From the NCBI RefSeq assembly GCF_004346195.1, contig NZ_SMAK01000016.1, positions 1-54,542 of the forward strand: 54,542 bases of DNA. Reading direction: 5' to 3'. The stretch is from Tepidamorphus gemmatus. Lineage in GTDB: Bacteria > Pseudomonadota > Alphaproteobacteria > Rhizobiales > Tepidamorphaceae. The notes beneath the pieces are model-generated. The model saw only the letters and a program-made list of their open reading frames with translations. It was not told the origin of the DNA and did not search any database. Below, piece by piece: positions 35,293 to 43,215 of this stretch (the stretch's first letter is position 1; each line of letters begins with the position of its first letter). Made by a program: the position numbers and the translations under genes.

Positions 35293-35307
35293 TTAGCGGA
35301 TTGTTAA
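35293..35307. promoter_or_regulatory. CtrA-box-like site in the DUF2336 / small-protein divergent gap
   Basis: TTAG-N7-TTAA (35293-35296 and 35304-35307) is the same variant as the site upstream of the DivJ-like kinase. It is 62 bases before the DUF2336 ATG (minus) and 86 before the small-protein ATG (plus), so it could serve either gene. Confidence 0.5.
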
Positions 35308-35392
35308 CCTCAACGAAGTCCTAATGACAGGCGTCCGGCCGACCGGCGTCGGCTTGCCGCGCCCCGGCCTCACGCTCTCGAGGAGATGGGCG

Positions 35393-35590
35393 ATGGCTGC
35401 CCTGCTGCAGTTTCCTCTGGACCCGGCGCGGCGGGGCCGCCCTGCCGGCACATCGACCGGGTCCGGCCTCGGACGCACCGCGACCGTGGTCATCTTTCCC
35501 GGCATCCGCATCGAGCGGGGAGGGGACCGCGGCACGATCCGTGCGGCACGGCCCGACGGCGCGGCGACGGGCCCCGGCGAGCAGCACTGA
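35393..35590 (+). CDS. Small conserved-looking protein of unknown function
   Basis: This 65-residue protein starts MAALLQFPLDPARRGRPAGT, with a central TATVVIFPGIRIER segment. Small rhizobial proteins often share this 'ILQFP...ATVxIFPGIRxER' outline, but I cannot name a family. AGGAG (35381-35385) is seven bases before the ATG at 35393, which is strong support for translation. The next gene starts 38 bases after its stop. The C-terminus is charged and probably disordered. Confidence 0.6.
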   Translation: MAALLQFPLDPARRGRPAGTSTGSGLGRTATVVIFPGIRIERGGDRGTIRAARPDGAATGPGEQH

Positions 35591-35628
35591 TCTCGCAGGG
35601 TCGTACGGGACCGAGCCAGCCCCCATCC

Positions 35629-36471
35629 ATGCGGGAGACCTGCGTGCCTGAGCCGACCTGTGCGGTTGCTGCTTCCGGGCTGGCCGCGGCCGCCATCCCC
35701 GCCCTGCGCGCCGGCGTGATCGCCGGGCTGCTGGCGCTCGCCGGTTGCGCCGCTCAGCAGGGCGACTTCGACCGGCCGGTGAAGAACTACGTCAACGACA
35801 CGATGCTGCCGGCCATCGGCGACCGCTTGGCGAAGGCGCGCGGCGAGCCGGTGTCGGGCTTCATGCTGACCGATGACGAGCAGGAGCTTCGCCGGCGCGC
35901 CTATCGGATGATCATGCCGATCCATCGCGGCGCCTTCTTCGCCCGCAACGAGACCGAATGGGTGCGCACCCGCATCTGGCCCGATTCTCGGTGGCAACCG
36001 GACCCGCACCTCTATCTCGACATGCTGCGCGATGATGGCTTCGTGTCGAGCGAGGCGCGCTGGAATGCCGTCGTCACGGCCATCATCACCGACATTCCGC
36101 TGGTGCCGCCGTTCGGTCAGGTCTGGCAGCGGGTGTGCCTCGCGGATCTGAGCCGGATGTCCGCGCTGCCGCAGACCGCGCTGCTGACGCCGGCCGAGAC
36201 GAAGGACGCCGAGGCGCGCGTGTTCGAGAACAGGCGGGTGGCGGTCTGGGGGCTGTCGGCGATGCGCTGGCGTGTCGAATCCTATGCCTACGCGATCCAG
36301 CGCAGCCGGCTGGAAATCCCCTCGGCGAAGGACGTCAATGCCGACCTCGCCCTGAACCGCCTGCGCGCGACGGTCGATGACCTGGAGCGGCTGCTGTCGA
36401 GCCCCAACTGCGGCACCGCCCCGGTGCCAGCGGTGCTCGGCCCGGCCGACCGGCCGGTCTACAAGGGCTAG
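35629..36471 (+). CDS. Lipoprotein of unknown function
   Basis: This 280-residue protein has an N-terminal signal with lipobox LALAGC (Cys near residue 40). The mature part is helical and rich in Arg and Trp, with blocks LTDDEQELRRRAYRMIMPIH, NETEWVRTRIWPDSRWQPDP and RRVAVWGLSAMRWRVESYAY. I do not recognise a family. The ATG at 35629 gives a long n-region before the lipobox; a downstream start is possible but no better ATG is in frame before the hydrophobic stretch. A periplasmic, membrane-attached role is inferred. Confidence 0.72.
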   Translation: MRETCVPEPTCAVAASGLAAAAIPALRAGVIAGLLALAGCAAQQGDFDRPVKNYVNDTMLPAIGDRLAKARGEPVSGFMLTDDEQELRRRAYRMIMPIHRGAFFARNETEWVRTRIWPDSRWQPDPHLYLDMLRDDGFVSSEARWNAVVTAIITDIPLVPPFGQVWQRVCLADLSRMSALPQTALLTPAETKDAEARVFENRRVAVWGLSAMRWRVESYAYAIQRSRLEIPSAKDVNADLALNRLRATVDDLERLLSSPNCGTAPVPAVLGPADRPVYKG

Positions 36472-36603
36472 CGATGTCCGCAACGCCGGGGCCGCGCCGG
36501 TGCTGCGCGCCGTCGGGGCGCCGATCGTATCGCCCGATGATGGCGCGACCCCGCGCGGCCGCAGATGCGACAGGTCAGCACAAGGCTGGCCGCGATCACG
36601 GCG

Positions 36604-37110
36604 TCAGCCCGTCCCCGGCCAATCGACGATCCGGTCCTCCAGATCCTCCTCCGCCACTTCGTCCTCACCCAGCACCCGCCCGCGCACCGAGATGCCGGCC
36701 ATATGCACGGTTGCGGGATCGCCGGAGACGAGCGGATGCCACCAGTCAAGGTCGCGGCCTTCGGCCACCAGTCGGTAGGCGCAGGTCGGCGGCAGCCAGG
36801 CGAGGCCACCGATATTGTCCGGGGCGAGCGGCACGCAGCCCGGCACGCGGGCGGCCCGGTTGGCATAGTCGGTGCAGCGGCATGTCGCAGCGTCAAGCAG
36901 CCGGCAGGCGACGTCGGTGTACCAGATCTCGGCCGTATCCTCGTCCTCGAGCTTGATCAGGCAGCAACGCGCGCAGCCGTCGCACAGCGATTCCCATTGG
37001 GCCGGCGTCATCGCCGACAGCGGGGTGTTGCGCCAGAACGGTTCCGCGCTGCCGTCTGGCTGCGGCGGCGGCTCCGCGCGCTCAACTCTGCCCGTGCTGC
37101 TCATCGTCAC
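36604..37110 (-). CDS. YcgN family cysteine-cluster protein (UPF0260)
   Basis: This 168-residue protein has the family cysteine cluster: [14 protein letters not shown] (about residues 43-50), then [18 protein letters not shown] and VPGCVPL, and [12 protein letters not shown] further on. The pattern matches zinc/iron-chelating CxxCxxCC (YkgJ/YcgN) proteins; no enzymatic role is established. ATG 37110 or 37104 are both possible starts. It is divergent from the penicillin-binding protein gene across 84 bases. Confidence 0.9.
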   Translation of the reverse strand: MTMSSTGRVERAEPPPQPDGSAEPFWRNTPLSAMTPAQWESLCDGCARCCLIKLEDEDTAEIWYTDVACRLLDAATCRCTDYANRAARVPGCVPLAPDNIGGLAWLPPTCAYRLVAEGRDLDWWHPLVSGDPATVHMAGISVRGRVLGEDEVAEEDLEDRIVDWPGTG

Positions 37111-37194
37111 GCCTCTTGCACTTGGCGGGGAAAACGGTCAACAAGAATGCTCGGGGCGAGCCTGTGACGCGACGGACGGACGGAGACTATCGAA

Positions 37195-39402
37195 GTGCGT
37201 GACCCGTTCGGCAACAGCCCGCGCAGCCGGTTCTGGACGAGGCTGCGCCGCAAGCTGCTCCAGATCGACTCCTACATCGACGACTTCTTCTATGCGGTGC
37301 TGGACGGCACCAAGCGCGGCTTCGAGGCCTATTCCGCGCGCCTGGAGCGATTCAACGTCAAGGGCTGGCGGCGCGGCCTGGTCGAACTCGGCTCGGATGG
37401 CATGACGCTGGGGGCGGGTGGCGCGGTGCTGATGCTGGCGCTGGCCATCCCCGCCTTCGACGAGACCCACGACGACTGGATGTCCACCCAGCAGTATTCG
37501 GTGGTGTTCCTCGACCGTTACGGCAACGAGATCGGCAAGCGCGGCATCCTGCACAACGACACCGTGCCGCTCGACGAGATTCCAGACCATCTGATCAAGG
37601 CCACGCTGGCCACCGAGGACCGCCGCTTCTACCAGCATTTCGGCATCGACATCAGCGGCACCTTTCGCGCCCTGATCGAGAACATGCGGGCGAAGAACGT
37701 CGTGCAGGGCGGCTCGTCGATCACCCAGCAGCTTGCCAAGAACCTGTTCCTGTCGAACGAGCGCACCATCGAGCGCAAGATCAAGGAAGCCTTCCTGGCG
37801 CTGTGGCTCGAGACGCATCTGACCAAGAACGAGATCCTGAAGCTCTATCTCGACCGCGCCTATCTCGGCGGCGGCACCTTCGGCGTCGATGCGGCGGCCG
37901 AGTTCTACTTCGGCAAGTCGGTGCGTGACATCAACCTGGCGGAAGCCGCAATGATCGCCGGCCTGTTCAAGGCACCGAGCAATTTCGCCCCGCACATCGA
38001 CCTGCCGGCGGCGCGCGGCCGCGCCAACATCGTCCTGCAGAACATGGTCGAGGCCGGCTTCATGACGGAAGGGCAGGTGTATGCGGCGCGCCGCAATCCG
38101 GCCGAGCCGGTGGACCGCAGCGGCACCAACGCGCCCGACTATTTCCTCGACTGGGCCTTTGACGAGGTCAAGCGCATCGTCGGCGGCCGCGCCTACGTGC
38201 TGACCGTGAAGACCACCATCGACCCGACCTTGCAGAAGGTCGGCGAGGAAGCGGTGGTCTCCAACCTGCGCCAGTACGGCCAGCAGTATGGGGCCAGCCA
38301 GATGGCCATGGCGATGGCGGATCTCGACGGCGCGGTGCGCGTCATGGTCGGCGGGCGTGACTATGGCGAGAGCCAGTTCAACCGCGCCACCTCGGCGCTG
38401 CGCCAGCCGGGCTCGTCGTTCAAGCCCTATGTCTACATGGCGGCACTGATGAACGGCTACACCGAGCGCTCGATCGTCGCCGATGCGCCGATCACCATCG
38501 CCGGCTGGTCGCCGCAGAACTACGGCCGCAGCTACCGCGGCAACGTCACGCTGACCACCGCGCTGCAGTATTCGATCAATACGGTGGCGGTGCGCGTCGC
38601 CCATGCGATCGGTCGCGAGAAGGTGGTCGAGACGGCGGCTGCGATGGGCGTCCGCACGCCGATCGTCAACTCCAAGTCGATGCCGCTCGGCGCTTCCGAA
38701 GTGACAGTGCTCGATCAGCTTGCCGGCTTCGGCACGATGGCCTCCGGCGGCCGCCGGATGACACCCTACGGCATTCTCGAGATCCGCGACGGCGCCGGCA
38801 ATGTCATCTATCGCCACGACCGCGACGGCCCGCCCCGGCCGCAGGTGGTTCCGGCCGCGCAGGTCGAGGCGCTGAACCGCATGCTGTTCGAGGCGGCCAA
38901 CAACGGTACCGGCCGCCGTGCGCTGATTCCCGGTGTTCCTGTCGCCGGCAAGACCGGCACGACCAACGCCTATCGGGATGCCTGGTTCTGCGGCTTTACC
39001 GGCAACTACGTCGCAGCGGTGTGGGCCGGCAACGACAACTTCCGACCGACCAAGCGGATGACCGGCGGCAGCCTGCCGGCGATGACCTGGAACAGCCTGA
39101 TGTCGATCGCCCATCAGGGCGTCGAGATCAAGCCGATCCCCGGCCTGGGCGCGACCGGCCCGGCGCTGGTCGCCTCCGGCCCAGATGGCAAGGGCTCCCC
39201 CGGGCTCGCCGCCCCGCTCAGCCTGTCGCGCCAGTCGACCAGCCTGCTGTTCGCCATCGAGCGGCTGATGCGCGAGGCGCCGCGCCTCACTCCTGTCGAC
39301 CCCGGCCCGACCGCCGAAGCCCCCGCCCCCACGCCGGCCAGCGCAAGCAGGATCGCCGACGAGCCGGGCCGGGTGGTGGACATCACCATCCGAGGGAACT
39401 GA
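37195..39402 (+). CDS. Bifunctional class A penicillin-binding protein (PBP1-type)
   Basis: This 735-residue protein has a cytoplasmic N-terminus, one membrane helix (about residues 68-87), a GT51 glycosyltransferase domain (catalytic Glu E141 in TEDRRFYQHFG, plus QGGSSITQQLAKN and KIKEAFLALWLE) and a transpeptidase domain with SSFK (Ser 407), SIN (460-462) and KTGTT (586-590). It polymerizes and cross-links peptidoglycan. The layout resembles the PBP1a/1C-like class A enzymes of rhizobia. The C-terminal 60 residues are Pro/Ala-rich. The start is GTG at 37195 with GGAG about 9 bases upstream. Confidence 0.95.
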   Translation: MRDPFGNSPRSRFWTRLRRKLLQIDSYIDDFFYAVLDGTKRGFEAYSARLERFNVKGWRRGLVELGSDGMTLGAGGAVLMLALAIPAFDETHDDWMSTQQYSVVFLDRYGNEIGKRGILHNDTVPLDEIPDHLIKATLATEDRRFYQHFGIDISGTFRALIENMRAKNVVQGGSSITQQLAKNLFLSNERTIERKIKEAFLALWLETHLTKNEILKLYLDRAYLGGGTFGVDAAAEFYFGKSVRDINLAEAAMIAGLFKAPSNFAPHIDLPAARGRANIVLQNMVEAGFMTEGQVYAARRNPAEPVDRSGTNAPDYFLDWAFDEVKRIVGGRAYVLTVKTTIDPTLQKVGEEAVVSNLRQYGQQYGASQMAMAMADLDGAVRVMVGGRDYGESQFNRATSALRQPGSSFKPYVYMAALMNGYTERSIVADAPITIAGWSPQNYGRSYRGNVTLTTALQYSINTVAVRVAHAIGREKVVETAAAMGVRTPIVNSKSMPLGASEVTVLDQLAGFGTMASGGRRMTPYGILEIRDGAGNVIYRHDRDGPPRPQVVPAAQVEALNRMLFEAANNGTGRRALIPGVPVAGKTGTTNAYRDAWFCGFTGNYVAAVWAGNDNFRPTKRMTGGSLPAMTWNSLMSIAHQGVEIKPIPGLGATGPALVASGPDGKGSPGLAAPLSLSRQSTSLLFAIERLMREAPRLTPVDPGPTAEAPAPTPASASRIADEPGRVVDITIRGN

Positions 39403-39466
39403 GGGGCATCGCGCCGGTCGCGACGCCCGCCCGTCCACGCTACCGGACGCACCCGACGCGCGCATC

Positions 39467-39973
39467 GTGCCGGAGGCTGCCCGCGACCGGGACGCCCCCT
39501 GCGACCTTGCGGCCTGCCGCCGTCGCTTGCCCGGGACAGCGCCGCGCACCCCGCTCGATCCGTCCGCCGATTGCGCCCGCTGCGACGCGCTCGGCCATCG
39601 GCTGCGCGATCCGATCATCGAACATCCCGATCGGGCGATCGAGAGGATGGGTGCCGGGGCCGGGGATGGCTCGGCACCGCCAGCGTCGGCTGCCGCCTCG
39701 ATCGCGATACGGCGATCTGGGACCTCCACGGCCTTGTGGTCGTGGCCGACTGGAGCCGCGACGTCCGCGAGCCGCCCGGCCAGCTGTTCGCCGCCGCGCC
39801 ATTCGGCACGTCGGGGCGCCGTGGACGTTCCGGAAGCTGCTCGAGGTCGATCGCCGCCTCACCTCGCTCGGGCGGGGGCGGACGGCGGGATCTGCGTACT
39901 CGCCATCGAGACCTTCGGTCCCTATGGCGAGGCCGGCGAGACGTGCCGGCCGGTGCGGCGAACGGCAGAGTGA
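39467..39973 (+). pseudogene. Frameshifted gene: coherent protein broken at three G-runs
   Basis: Conserved-looking protein sequence runs through three reading frames in order. One frame gives DCARCDALGHRLRDPIIEHP (39567 on), the next GWLGTASVGCRLDRDTAIWD and HGLVVVADWSRDVREPPGQL, the next GAPWTFRKLLEVDRRLTSLG, and the last DGGICVLAIETFGPYGEAGE to a TGA at 39971-39973. Each switch needs one missing base and falls in or beside a G-rich run (near 39655, 39813 and 39880). Either the gene has decayed, or the assembly under-called homopolymers. The product would be about 169 residues with a CxxC pair; I do not recognise it. Its 3' end overlaps the TetR gene. Confidence 0.6.
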
Positions 39974-40719
39974 GCCGGCTCGGCGGAGGCCGGCGGCGCA
40001 TCGGCGGCGGCGGCCGGCCGGCCACCATCGGCGCCGGCGCACCACAGATCGGTGAGCAGGTCGGCGACCGCCTCGTCGTCGTCCCGCAGATGCTGAAGCT
40101 CGGGATCGCCGCGCAGATGCAGCTCGGTCAGGAAGGCGTCGATCATCCCGCCGAGCGCTGAGGCCACCGGCAGGAACGTTTCCGCGGGCAGCACCGGCCC
40201 GTCGCCGGCCCGCCGGCGGGCGATCGCCGCGGCCATGCGCAGGTTCCAGGCGCGATTGAGCTCCCGCCACGCCAGGCCGGATGCGGTGCCGTCGCCTGCC
40301 AGCCCGATCAGGCAGCGCATCAGCGCCGCATTGGCCCGGAACAGCCGTGCATAGGCGAGGGTCGCGGCATGGACGCGAACGCGCGATCCCGGCTCGCCGG
40401 CGCGGGCGGCGGCGAGTGTGTCGCGAACATGGGCAGCGAAGGCGGCGATCAGCGCCTCGAGCGCGCTGTCCATGTCGGTGAAGTAGCGGTAGAACGTGCC
40501 GTGCGCCAGCCCGGCCCGCGCGGTGACCGAGGCGACCCTGAGTCCGGACGGGCCGGCCCGCTCGGCAAGCTCCGCGGCCAGCGCCGCCATCAGCCGCAGC
40601 CGCGTGCGATCGGTCTTCTTCGTGGCGTCCGCTGCCGCGCGCTCGAGCACGGCGGCGAAGCCGGTCTCTGCCGACGGTGCGGCCGGATCGGCGTGGGCAG
40701 CGGCGGTGGATCGAACCAT
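39922..40719 (-). CDS. TetR family transcriptional regulator
   Basis: This 265-residue protein has an N-terminal HTH of TetR type (RLRLMAALAAELAERAGPSG, LRVASVTARAGLAHGTFYRY, FTDMDSALEALIAAFAAHVR) and a helical ligand-binding domain. The last 40 residues are Ala/Pro-rich and overlap the frameshifted gene, so the true C-terminus could differ if that region contains sequence errors. ATG 40719 has AGGGAG seven bases upstream. It is divergent from the CoA-ligase operon, whose start region carries a 20-bp dyad, the probable operator; an acyl-CoA or aromatic-CoA ligand is a reasonable guess. Confidence 0.9.
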   Translation of the reverse strand: MVRSTAAAHADPAAPSAETGFAAVLERAAADATKKTDRTRLRLMAALAAELAERAGPSGLRVASVTARAGLAHGTFYRYFTDMDSALEALIAAFAAHVRDTLAAARAGEPGSRVRVHAATLAYARLFRANAALMRCLIGLAGDGTASGLAWRELNRAWNLRMAAAIARRRAGDGPVLPAETFLPVASALGGMIDAFLTELHLRGDPELQHLRDDDEAVADLLTDLWCAGADGGRPAAAADAPPASAEPAHSAVRRTGRHVSPASP

Positions 40720-40905
40720 GTCGGAACTCCCTGTGCGACCGAGCTGCAGGCCGCACGTCCGAGGCCTGCCGGCAATGGTCACGCACACCGTTCGCCGACC
40801 GGTCCCGCGCCAGCCATCGCCTGCCGACCGGCTGCGCCGAACCGGTCGAAGGGCACGACCGGGCGCGGTCCGCCGGGCAGATCGCCGGCTGTCGATTGCA
40901 GCGCG

Positions 40906-40934
40906 TTGACTCGCTCGGCTCGCTCATCAATAAT
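40906..40934 (+). promoter_or_regulatory. Promoter of the CoA-ligase / enoyl-CoA hydratase operon
   Basis: TTGACT (40906-40911) and AATAAT (40929-40934) are spaced by exactly 17 bases in an AT-rich island. The start would be near 40941, inside the adjacent dyad. The 402-base divergent gap 40720-41121 contains no gene that I can support, so the leader would be about 180 nt. Confidence 0.6.
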
Positions 40935-40953
40935 GACAATGATATCATAATCA
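40934..40953. promoter_or_regulatory. TetR-type operator candidate
   Basis: The sequence is TGA, two bases, ATGATATCAT, two bases, TCA: 16 of 20 positions are symmetric around a perfect 10-bp core (40939-40948). It begins at the end of the -10 and covers the likely transcription start of the CoA-ligase operon. The divergent TetR gene is the obvious partner. Confidence 0.6.
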
Positions 40954-41121
40954 GTTCTGGGATAGAGCCAATGGCCTCGTGGTGTCGAAACCTTTGCCGG
41001 CCGTCCGGTTCGCCGAGGCTTGCCCATGCGCTGCGCCTGGCCGGTTTGCCCTGCCGCGCCCGCAGGGCCGATCCGGGTGGTTCCGCAGACGCGGCGGCGC
41101 CATCTGCAGGACCCGCGCGCC

Positions 41122-42426
41122 ATGCTGGTTGACCGCGCCGATTTCGCCGACCTTGCTGATCTTTCGGCGCATCGCCAGCGCCTGTGGGAGCGCCAGCGCG
41201 AATATGTCGCCGCCCGCTCGGCCCTGCATCGACGCGTCTGGGGGCGCCGGCCGCCGCCGCGCCTGCTCGAGGGCCTGGCCGACATTCCGCTTGTTGACAA
41301 GGAGATGCTGCGGGCGAGCCAGCGCGACCATCCACCCTTCGGCGACTACCTCGCCGCCGATCCCGACCGGGTGATCCGCATCCACCGCACCTCCGGCACG
41401 ACCGGCACGGCGATGAACCTTGCCCTGTCCGCCCGCGACGCGCACGAGACGGCAATGGTCGGCGCCCGCGCCCAGGCCGCCGGCGGCCTCGGCCCCGGCC
41501 ACCGCGTCGTCCACTGTCTCAACTACCGGCTGTGGATGGGCGGCTTCACCGATCACGCCACGCTGGAGGCGACCGGCGCCGCCGTCGTGCCGTTCGGCGT
41601 CGGCGACACCGAGCTTCTGGTGCGCACGATCCGCGAACTCGGCATCACCGCGATCTCCTGCACGCCCTCCTATCCGGCGGTGCTCGAGCGGGTGATCGCC
41701 GAGCGGTTTCCCGGCCTGAAGCCCCGCGACCTCGGGCTCAGGCTCGGCCTGTTCGGCGGCGAGGCCGGGCTGGACGATCCGGCATTCCGCCGCCGGCTCG
41801 AGGACATCTGGGGCTTCGCCGTCCGCAACGCCAACTACGGCGTCTCCGACGTGTTCTGCAACTTCGCCGGCCAGAGCGAGGTCTCGGACGATCTCCACTT
41901 CATGGCGCTCGACGTGCTGCATCCCGAGCTGATCGACCCGGCCACGGCAGCCCCGCTGCCCTGGGCCGAAGGCAGCCGGGGCGAACTGGTGCTGACCCAT
42001 GTCAGCCGCGAATGCCAGCCGCTGGTGCGCTTCCGCACCGGCGATATCGTCGTGCTGACCGGCACCGGCCGCGCCGCCTGCGGGCGTAGTGCGCCGCGCT
42101 TCCGGGTCGTCGGGCGCGCCGACGACATGGTGGTCGTGCGCGGCCTCAATGTCTTTCCGACGCAGATCGCCGCCCTTCTCAATCTGGTTCCGGAACTGTC
42201 GGGCGAATATCGCATCGTGCTGGAGGGGCCGGGACCCTACGACGTGCTGCCGATCGAGGCGGAGACGGCGGCCGGCACCGAGCCGGACGCAGGTCTTGCC
42301 AGTCAGGTGGAGGCCGGCATCAAGCGCGAGATCGGCGTCACCGCGCGGCTTGAGCTCCTGCCCTTCGGCAGCCTGCCGCGCACCGAGGGCAAGACCCGCC
42401 GCGTGATCAGGAAGGACAGGCCATGA
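41122..42426 (+). CDS. Phenylacetate-CoA ligase (PaaK) family AMP-forming ligase
   Basis: This 434-residue enzyme of the adenylate-forming superfamily, PaaK branch, activates a carboxylic acid to its CoA thioester through an acyl-AMP. The nucleotide-binding motif is HRTSGTTGTAMNLALS (about residues 82-97). It also has TAISCTPSYPAVLERVIAE, the acceptor motif LVRFRTGDIVVLTG, the RVVGRADDMVVVRGLNVFPT hinge and the C-terminal lysine region SLPRTEGKTRRVIRK. The substrate need not be phenylacetate; no other paa genes are near. ATG 41122 is the first in-frame ATG with family similarity after it and has only a weak ribosome site. It overlaps the hydratase gene by 4 bases. Confidence 0.85.
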   Translation: MLVDRADFADLADLSAHRQRLWERQREYVAARSALHRRVWGRRPPPRLLEGLADIPLVDKEMLRASQRDHPPFGDYLAADPDRVIRIHRTSGTTGTAMNLALSARDAHETAMVGARAQAAGGLGPGHRVVHCLNYRLWMGGFTDHATLEATGAAVVPFGVGDTELLVRTIRELGITAISCTPSYPAVLERVIAERFPGLKPRDLGLRLGLFGGEAGLDDPAFRRRLEDIWGFAVRNANYGVSDVFCNFAGQSEVSDDLHFMALDVLHPELIDPATAAPLPWAEGSRGELVLTHVSRECQPLVRFRTGDIVVLTGTGRAACGRSAPRFRVVGRADDMVVVRGLNVFPTQIAALLNLVPELSGEYRIVLEGPGPYDVLPIEAETAAGTEPDAGLASQVEAGIKREIGVTARLELLPFGSLPRTEGKTRRVIRKDRP

Positions 42427-43178
42427 CCGGGACCGTTCTCACCGCCGATCTCGGCGAGGGCGTCAGGCAGATCTCGCTCAACCGGCCCCATCGGCTCAAC
42501 GCCATCGTGCCGGAGCTGCTCGACGATCTGGTCGCAGCGCTGCGCGCCGCCGATGCCGACGCGGCCGTGCGCGCCATCGTGCTCACCGGCGAGGGCAGGG
42601 CGTTCTGCTCGGGCGACGATCTGAAGGACTTCGCGCAGCAGGTCGGCGACGTTGCGACCACCACCGCCTATATCGAGCGCATCCAGGACGTCACCCGGGC
42701 GATCGTGCTGGGCGATACGCCGGTTGTCGGTGCGATCCATGGCTGGGCAGTCGGCGGCGGTCTCGAATGGGTCATCAACTGCGACTTCGCCATCGCGGCC
42801 GAAGGCACCCGCTTCTTCTTCCCGGAAGTCTCCTGGGGCCTGTTCGTCACCGGCGGCGTGACGGAGATCCTGCCGCGTCTCGTCGGCCTGCAGCGCGCCC
42901 GCGAGCTGATCCTGTTCGGCGAGAGGTTCGACGCCGGGCAGGCGCGCGACTGGGGCCTGATCCGCGAGGTCGTCCCGGCAGATGACCTTCGCGCCCGCGC
43001 CGCCGCGCTGGCAGCCCGCATCGCCGCCCTGCCGCCCGGCCCGGTCAGCGATCTGAAGCGCATCCTCGCCCGCCGTCATGGCGCCGGCCTCGACGCCGCG
43101 CTCGCCGCCGAGACGGAGGCGACCGTGCGCGGCTTCCTCGATCCGCAGACCGCCCGGCGCATCGCCACCTTCGACTGA
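42423..43178 (+). CDS. Enoyl-CoA hydratase/isomerase family protein
   Basis: This 251-residue crotonase-fold protein has the oxyanion-hole segments RAFCSGDDLKDFA and IHGWAVGGGLEWVINCDFAI and the family block FPEVSWGLFVTGGVTEILPR with its acidic residue. The ISLNRPHRLNAI start is canonical. It likely hydrates or isomerizes an enoyl-CoA derived from the ligase product. It is translationally coupled to the ligase gene (ATGA). Exact reaction unknown: crotonase-fold enzymes also include decarboxylases and dehalogenases. Confidence 0.9.
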   Translation: MTGTVLTADLGEGVRQISLNRPHRLNAIVPELLDDLVAALRAADADAAVRAIVLTGEGRAFCSGDDLKDFAQQVGDVATTTAYIERIQDVTRAIVLGDTPVVGAIHGWAVGGGLEWVINCDFAIAAEGTRFFFPEVSWGLFVTGGVTEILPRLVGLQRARELILFGERFDAGQARDWGLIREVVPADDLRARAAALAARIAALPPGPVSDLKRILARRHGAGLDAALAAETEATVRGFLDPQTARRIATFD

Positions 43179-43215
43179 TCGGGAGCGGCCGTCCCCGGCC
43201 CGCGGTCGTTCGCCG

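Noticed and set aside
37138-39729. 863-codon minus-strand frame opposite the penicillin-binding protein
   Set aside because: Antisense shadow: low-complexity, His/Arg/Gly-rich, no motifs, while the plus strand carries GT51 and transpeptidase motifs.
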